This document shows, in pieces, positions 56,880 to 64,000 of a stretch of 64,000 nt of DNA. Every line of letters begins with the position of its first letter. Within the stretch, counting starts at the first letter, position 1. The DNA lies in NCBI GenBank assembly GCA_032719365.1, contig CM064872.1:70868752-70932751 (forward strand), in the 5' to 3' direction. A program made the position numbers and the translations under genes. Under the pieces are notes generated by a model, which saw nothing but the letters and a program-made list of their open reading frames with translations, had not been told where the DNA came from and did not search any database. Source of the DNA: Prinsepia uniflora (Eukaryota; Streptophyta; Magnoliopsida; Rosales; Rosaceae).

Positions 56880-58070
56880 AACACACATGCTGGATGAGGC
56901 TTCTACCCAAACTCATAATTATGCTTTTGTAGAAAGTGGATACTTTAGAATTATGCTTATGTCATTGTTCTTTTTCAATAATCTTTCAAATTACGACGTA
57001 GATACCACTATTTCCTACAAGTATGAGAAAGTTGTGTCATCAAACTTCTTTCTTAGTGAGAACATTAGTGCTCTCCGCGCAATCAATGGCCACCACTTGG
57101 TCGTTGTTCATAAGGAACCTACATTTCATCTTTTGTCGTTTAAATCTAGCGATGAAACTCCCAACAGTCTCATACTCTCCTTGTTTAATGGAAATTAGGT
57201 CATTGATCGTGACCTCAAGCTCGACCCGATAAAACTCTTCATGGAACTTGGCCTCCATTTGCCCTCGAGTGTGTATGGAGGCTTCTACTAACAAAATGTA
57301 CCAAGAAAAAGCATTTTCAGCCATTGAGCTACTGAACAGACGTAGCTTGATATAGGAATTATCCTCAAGAGCCAAACATTAGGCCGAGAACCTTGATATA
57401 TGCTCTAGAGACAACGTACTGTCATCTCCACTAAAAAGTGAAAAAGCTGGCAGCTTGAAGGTCCTGGAAAAAAGGATTATCCTAGTCCACGTACATAGGG
57501 TAAGGCTTCTTGTATGTCTGGACATTCTCTCCTAGGAGGCACTAGTTATCCTTGAATTAATCGCCTTATTTTCAGCCATTTTAGTCATTATGGCATGATG
57601 CTTGACTACAGGGGGTGGCTTTTGGTTTGGCTTAAGTTCCTCTTCTGACCCCGTGTTGTCAAATCTTCTCTAGTTCTTAGAGTCACCCTTCATACTAGTC
57701 AGGACACCTTTGGCCATTTTAACCTTCGACTCTTCCCAAGAGGGTGGTCGGTATTTGGTCTGGATCCTACTATCCTCTTTCGGCTGGACCTCACGAGTCT
57801 CACTCATTTCAAAATTTTTGGCAAGTGAAGCATTAGAGAACAAAGGCCATGTAACCACAAGTTCTAGAGCAAGAACTCCGAAATCCACGGTCTGTTTCCT
57901 TCGTCTGGGCTTGCTACCTCTAGAGGTGGGGAAGCGGTGCCATTCGATTTCCTTTTCCCTTGTCTGGAGAGCTCTTGAGCCTGTTCGTTCAGAGTCATCA
58001 TTTGATCACATATGGGAGTCAGAGCATCCTAGATGAACTTCATCAATTCTTCCTTAGCTAATTCCTAACT
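56880..58070 (-). pseudogene. Broken Ty3/gypsy gag relic
   Basis: Minus-strand fragments read in gag order: an N-terminal stretch at about 58010-57670, then motifs of the YKKPYP and FKLPAFSLFSG type at about 57520-57440 with stops and frame shifts, then an open piece at 57375-57040 with LALEDNSYIKLRLFSSSMAE, a SWY motif and FHEEFYR. These match the retrotransposon Gag capsid core (Retrotrans_gag). At least two frame disruptions and no pol make it non-functional. The LTR at 58075 abuts its upstream end. Confidence 0.7.
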
Positions 58071-58074
58071 GCCT

Positions 58075-60609
58075 TGACAAGACATGTCCCAATCCCCCCT
58101 GGATTATCGTGGGACGTGCCTGCTCCCGTCTGACACTGCGTGTCAGACCAGGGATAAACTCATCACCCGCTCGGGGGTTAGCCAGAGTACGTCAGGATCG
58201 GTGCTAGCATGTGATGTCTCGATCTCTGCTACAGCCCGCATCCGCTATCAACTTGAATGGTATTAAAACCATAAAAGTTGTGAGTGGACAAAACAACAGT
58301 TTATAAAAATCATTTATCGAAAAGACATTTATACCTTTCACGTAAAAGCATGCATGCATCATAAAACAATTATTTCAAATACTTTCTCAGAAGCAAGACT
58401 TATTACTTTCCAAATCAAAACACAGTAAAAATTGCGTCTTAATCGAAGCCATTACTTCAGTAGGGTCTCAGCCCAAAACCTGATCATAGAAAACAAGTAC
58501 GCGTCTCAGCCCAAACAGAAAACACATACAAAACCTCAGCCTAAATCATAGAACACGTGGGAACACATCCCATCCTCAATGTTAGTCACGATTCTAATCC
58601 TAGCACATGTGCATATAGCTCAGGACTGCTCACAATCCTAGCATGTCGCCGTGAACATATCACTCGCCGCGACTGTCTCTAGATCATCGCAAACACATCG
58701 CTGATCGATCTCAGAGGATAACATCAGCACTCCTAAGTCGAGCCTCCCTCCGTCATTGCTTTTCGCGGCTGCTCGACAACAGGCAGTGCATCGTGACCTT
58801 TCCGGAAGGAACACATCCGTGGTCCGGAGGCTAGCGTCATATCATCTGAGACTTCATATCCCAGGAATCCTCAAATTCTATAAAATCTACAACTGGGTCT
58901 CATGCCCGAAATACCTTTCGTAAAACTCATAACTGGGTCACCGCCAGACTTATCTCACGTTTGACTATACTCTAAGTCAAACCTCAAATCAACTGGGTCA
59001 TATGCTCGAAAGATATTTCAAAATCCAAAAACCATTTCTCATTTCCAAAACATTTTCAAATCATCCATGACTTCATGCTAAGTCAGGGTCTTTCAAATGG
59101 GTCTTGGGCCCGAATCTCGATTTCACGCATCCCCGTGAAATCCTCCAAAATCGTAAATCAGTTCCTCGGTTCCACGACTCTCCATGAAACTTTTGAAATC
59201 ACATAAAACACAAGCACGTAGTACAATCGACCGAAGCCCAAACATCATATAAAACAGAAATCTCGAACTACGTGCAATGTCACATTTTCCTCCGAAAATG
59301 CCAAACAATTCATATTTAAATCACATGCACTCATGGAATCTCAAATCATGTTCATAAACATATATAAAACATTTATGCATGCATCATATTTATAAAACAA
59401 AGTCCACTCACAGACCGTCCAAGTTGTGCCTTGATACTCGTGCCATAAGCCTCTCCGGGCTAATCCAACCTCTCCGGGTCATTCGGACCTGTCCAAAACA
59501 TACTCAAAGGTTACAACCAATCTAGACAAGTCCTAATCAAGAACCCTCAACATTCCCGAAAAAGTCAACGTGTCCCAGACACACTTCCCGAGGATTTAAA
59601 ACTTAATTTGACCAACCTAACGATCTTCGATCGACTCGAAACTACCACCATTGGATTTGTAGTGTCGAAATGGTCCTAGTTCTACCTCGAAATGCATGCC
59701 CACGTGATGGTCAAAGTGGCTAGTCAACACTAACGTCAACGTTCAAAGTTGTAGTTGATGTTAGCCATGACGTCATCACTGACATCCGACACATGTCAAC
59801 TGATATGTTAGAACCTGACATGATGACATCATTAATGATGTCATCATCACTGTCCTCTATCTGGGTTGACTCGGATATCTATAACCGGGTCACACAGACC
59901 CACAGACTTGACCCGGTCCATTATTCCACCTTCGACCACCATTTTCGAAGCCGTTGCTTCTAGTATGATCGTTCAATCAACCCTAATCGATCTATATGAT
60001 CAAAACCTAGAAAACAACCTAAAATCTCACCTGGAATCGATGAACAATCCTGCCAATTTTCCAGCTCCTTGTCTGAGCTGCTCCGCCGTCCTCAACCTTT
60101 GTTGTTTATACCCACAGACTCGTACAGATCCCACAAACATCATCCAGTCATTAGAACCCACCCAAAACGTACAAAACTAAACAATCCATATTTGAAATAA
60201 AACGGGCTTTCGGGTTTCTTACTTTAGCCGTTCTCAGCCGTTCAACCCCTCTGTTAAACTCGGACCTTCTCTCTCAGTCACTCAGTCACCACAGTAGGGG
60301 ATGGAATGGGGTGGTGGTGTGGTTTAGGTGTTTGGGTTTCGAGTAGGGGGATGGATGAAACAGATGAAGGGGGTGGTGCATGTATGTGTGATGATAGGCA
60401 ATGGACTCATCCATTGGGTCTGACTAAAATATCTGGGCCCGCTTAATGACAAACGGTACTCATCCTATAAAATGTGTAATAGTACCCCAAACCTTCCATG
60501 ACCCGTATCTTTCCAATCTAATATCTGATTTCGACGTGTTGCTTGTCGACAGACTCATATTGACTCGATCTCCGTAATGGTCCTCGATCCTCGTGCATTG
60601 GACCTCTCG
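58075..60609 (-). mobile_element. Long-LTR superfamily LTR (R1), minus strand, interrupted
   Basis: The plus strand starts TGACAAGACATGTCCC. It contains GTGAGTGG and CCACTCAC landmarks (near 58281 and 59404), GCATGCATGCAT near 58350 and 59377, GGGTC...GCCCGA micro-hairpins (58890-59120) and the TGACGTCA-derived cluster (59765-59850). It then reaches the U3 part before R2 inserts at 60610. The 104-codon ORF at 59866-60180 and others here are not genes. Confidence 0.8.
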
Positions 60610-61183
60610 TGACAAGACCCGTCCCAACTGAACCTCGATAACCGTGTCTGGTCTTGCTCCCGTCTGACAAGTCAACTGAAGTCCCGAAACGATCCTTCAG
60701 TACTTATCAGACAAGGGATAACTGCGCTAATTTCCGTTCATGCCTCCGCCTCGTGATCAGCCCCGAACGTTATGCCACGGCCTGGAGGGTCATCAAAAAC
60801 AGAAAAGTGTGAGTGGACAAAAATATATTCGTTAAAAAACACATTTTAAAAGACATCATTTACCCTCCAGTTTATCAAACCTGCATGCATAGGGAAAACA
60901 TATGAAACACAATCACTGGCTTTCAGCCAAACCATCCAACAAGTCAAATTCTCGGCTCTCAGGCCAAACACATGAAAACATAGTCACCTGGCCACACAGA
61001 CCAGAACTCGTACTCAATACCAGTACGCAACATCAAACAGTACTATGCACAAGGTCACAATCAATTACTCAATCAATCAATCAATCAATCAATCAATCCC
61101 CACTATTCACAAGTGCACAAACCATCACACTGTCACGTCTGCACTACGCGTAGGCCATAACCCCGAGCATTAGCCGTCTGGGA
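60610..61183 (-). mobile_element. LTR (R2), minus strand, nested in R1
   Basis: It starts TGACAAGACCCGTCCC and closely resembles the reverse complement of 4500-5083, including the CCTCCAG/GCCGTGG acceptor-like site (complement near 60782) and GTGAGTGG near 60809. The preceding five bases are TCTCG. It is interrupted at 61184; the remainder is off-window. The TCAA tetranucleotide run at 61070-61097 lies here. Confidence 0.8.
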
Positions 61184-64000
61184 TGTCAGGGCCCACCCCT
61201 AATCCCTCGGGATTAAGGGTTAAACCCCACTCCCGTCTGACTTGCGTATGACACAAGGGCCAAATTGACGTCTAACCTCCGTGTGACACGTAAATCAGAC
61301 AAGGGAGTTTCGACCCAACCGTCTAGAAACTTCCAAACTTCCAGAGTGCGCAGAGCCTACTGTGGATCGTACGTATGATGTCTCCGTCTCTCCCGACCAA
61401 TAGCCCGCGCCGCCACAACCTGGAGGGTATCGAAAACACGAAAAGACTGTGAGTGGACAAAAATAAAGTTTAAGTTCAAAAACAGTTATCAGAAAACACA
61501 TACATTTATACCCTCCGCGTAAAAACCAATGCATGCATATCAATTTCATGTCATAAAATCATATACGAAACCAAACACCTTTTCTTCTTTTTTTTTTCTT
61601 TCCAAATCCCGGGCCTCAGCCCAAAACCACCGAAATTCATTTCATCCGGGCCACTGCCCAAAACATCATCATCAAGTCTCAGTGAAAACCCAAAACACAT
61701 TTAAAGCCACATTAACATCCATCGAACCTGCTGGATCTATCTGAGTCTTTAAACTCCTGAGTCTTTAAACTCAATAACCAGGCCTCAATAATCCGAGTCT
61801 TTAAACTCCCGAGTCTTTAAACTCAACAGGCCTACGGGGGAAATATGAATATATCCGAGTCTTTAAACTCCCGAGTCTTTAAACTCAATCCGGGTCTTTA
61901 AACCCAATCCGGGCCCGTCCCCCGTCAATCAATATCCGGGTCTTTAAACCCAATAACCAGATCCAGCAAATCCAATCCAAAACCATTTGAAAACCATTGT
62001 CCATTTCCATATCCAAATCCAAAACTCATATCCATTTCCTTTCCAGATCCGAGTCCGCAACCATCATTCCGTAAGCTGGCATCCGGAATAATCATTCTGA
62101 ACCCAAACCTGAAATCCACTTCAAGTCCCGAATCGAATCCCGAATCGTCACCCGGAATTCCGATTCCGAAACCCGAAATCTCATTTCCGAAAACTACTTT
62201 GAACTGGGCCCTAAGCCCGAAAATACTTTCCAAAATCCTTTTACTTTCGTTGAAATCCAACCGTATGTCAAATCCTGAAATCAACCGTTAAAACCAGGTT
62301 CAAATCACGATATTAATCAAAACCTCAAAAAACGTGCAAAAACCATAAACCATCACAATCAAAATTCAAATCATAGAATCAAGTATAGAAAACATATAAA
62401 AACATATATGCATGCATCAAGAGTTAGAAAGTAAAGTCCACTCACAGACCATTTCAGCGTCGCCTCGATACGCACGCACTTACGCCGTCCCCGGCCCTTC
62501 GCTATCCTCGGCTTTCCCGAACCTGTTCAAATCCCAATATAAGGTCATTAACTACTTCAGGATACTCATACTCAAGCCCCATAATTTTTCCGTATTTTTA
62601 ACTATTTTTAACCGAGGCCTAACACCTTCGGACAGTCCGAAACATATCGAGCCGATATCCGATTGACTCGAAACCAACGCTAAAATGTTCGTTACATCGT
62701 ATACTTTAAAAATCATGTTGGACACTTCCCCACACTACCCTTCACGCGCCCCCACGCGCGTCCAGAAGCTCCTGCGCGTGAAACTCACACGCATGAACAG
62801 TGTCACCAGCAACCTCTAGTCGACCCGGTTTAGACCGGTCCCTGCAACTCGAACCGGCGTGGCCGGTTCTCCTCCATCCCGCCACCAATTCTGCTCCTTT
62901 CTCCACCATCCACTTCGTCCAGTCCTCCACAATCCATTCCCCTTACTCAGACACCTCAACACAACCCCTATATCATCGTCCCTAACTCGAAGGAAAACCC
63001 GATCAATCCCCTGTTCTTCATCCCGGCCAACCAGCCATTCCCCCGTCACGGCAACCACCGTAGATGGTTCCTAGGACCTCACTGAGTCTCACCCAACTGC
63101 CCAAAACTCTCGACTCGTCCTCTAAATCCACGACTCACGGTTTGAACTTAACGGAAAAACAGAGTACTGAACGGGGGTGAGGGATTACCTGCTGTCGATC
63201 GCCACCGTGCACACCGTCGCACTCCCGGGAGTCCACATAGCCATTCTAGTCTTCTCTCGAGCCCAATTGGTTCAATACACGGCCACACCACCGCCAACTC
63301 CCTCGGTTCTCCCTGTTTTTCTGGTTTTCCCCGTGAACTCACCCTGCACATCACCGATTTCCTCACACCAAATTACTCTCAATTCACTCATCAATCCTCA
63401 CCGAATCTCTACTCTCACTTCTTCACTCACCAGCACACACACACTTCCCTCACCGAATCAATTTTCCCTCTCAGCCACATCCTCTGTTTCTCTCTTCTTC
63501 GAACACACACACGACCACACGGCCAAAATAGTTGGAGCCGCGCACACTAGAACCCACTAGACCCTTAGCACGTGTCACCATCCCAAAGCCCCTCTCACAA
63601 CTGTCCCAATCTCAGCTGTACACCTGCCCCTGTCCTGTTGTACAAATCCCCAAACGGCCAAAAGACCAAAATACCCCTCTTTGAACCCAAAATTACAATT
63701 TTGCCCTTACCGTTTTAGACCCGTACCTTACTCATCCTAGGTCCGATGGCCACGTGCCGCCTGTCGTTGAATTCAGGACGACGAGATCTACCTAACGGTC
63801 CTAGGTCAACGTATCAAAACCTGATCGTACGAAAAGTCAACTTTTCCCCCTAGTTTAGCCAAATTACGATTATGCCCTCAACCTTCCGAACATCATAACT
63901 TCCTCCTCGAATGTCGGAATCGGGCGTGCCACCTGTCTACGGATTCGTGACGTCCTAAACTACGTCACAGTCATCGGTCAAAGGCCATTTGACAGCCCAA
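61184..64000 (-). mobile_element. LTR (R3), minus strand, nested in R2, runs off the window
   Basis: It starts TGTCAGGGCCC at 61184, preceded by TGGGA. It has the acceptor-like CCTCCAG/GTTGTGG (complement near 61430), CTGTGAGTGGAC near 61448 and CCACTCACAG near 62441. GAGTCTTTAAACTC palindromes repeat at 61743, 61759 and several more times to about 61890. The 127-codon ORF at 63177-63560 shows no domain and sits in U3. The right end would lie shortly beyond 64000. Confidence 0.8.

Noticed and set aside
57040..57375. 111-codon ORF as a functional gene
   Set aside because: It is the capsid core of a gag relic with frame breaks on both sides.
63177..63560. 127-codon ORF
   Set aside because: CT-rich U3 of a minus-strand LTR; Ser/Pro/Thr-rich composition in all frames, no domain.

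Overview
The window is nuclear DNA of a flowering plant. It is dominated by nested LTR retrotransposons, with a short island holding two intron-containing genes. Plant origin is shown by a Cassandra-type TRIM carrying a 5S rRNA-like LTR, an Athila-type Ty3/gypsy polyprotein, tRNA-Asp and initiator-tRNA-Met primer sites, and a VEL/VIN3-like PHD gene next to a SICKLE-like gene. The species cannot be named from the sequence.

Layout, left: bases 1-45162 are one outer long-LTR, ORF-less element (called A here) broken up by later insertions. Its 5' LTR (1-5994, start off-window) contains a solo LTR (996-5083), which itself contains the Cassandra TRIM (2021-2763). The internal region of A is split by a second element of the same type on the minus strand (B, 6144-25865). 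B's 5' LTR holds another solo LTR (20410-23254). B's internal region holds a 7.2-kb non-autonomous Athila-like element (9574-16770). The 3' LTR of A (28987-45162) is split by an almost pristine autonomous Athila-type element (31783-44576) with a 1836-codon gag-pol ORF. Six insertions are bounded by 5-bp target duplications that I could read directly: GATCA, ATTTG, TTGAG, GAACT, ACAGT and GGAAG.

Layout, middle: after an LTR end fragment (45163-45275), a 73-bp tandem duplication and a Tat-like LTR fragment comes the gene island. A SICKLE-like gene lies on the plus strand (coding 47587-49328) and converges on a VIN3-like (VEL family) gene on the minus strand (coding 54650-50303, four coding exons). 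In other plants the first has been linked to miRNA and intron-lariat RNA metabolism, and the second to Polycomb silencing.

Layout, right: diverged tandem repeats, a hAT MITE with an 8-bp duplication, a broken Ty3/gypsy gag on the minus strand, and from 58075 to the end three nested minus-strand LTRs of the same long-LTR superfamily.

Most unusual signals: (1) a series of stem-loops in the Athila-type LTR with a constant loop (CCGCTGTTCGG) and changing but still complementary arms, also present in the non-autonomous element; (2) in every long LTR checked, a donor-like GTGAGTGG and an acceptor-like CCTCCAG/G, with the complement CCACTCAC just before the acceptor; (3) dense arrays of short perfect hairpins in the LTRs and conserved non-coding interiors of elements A and B.
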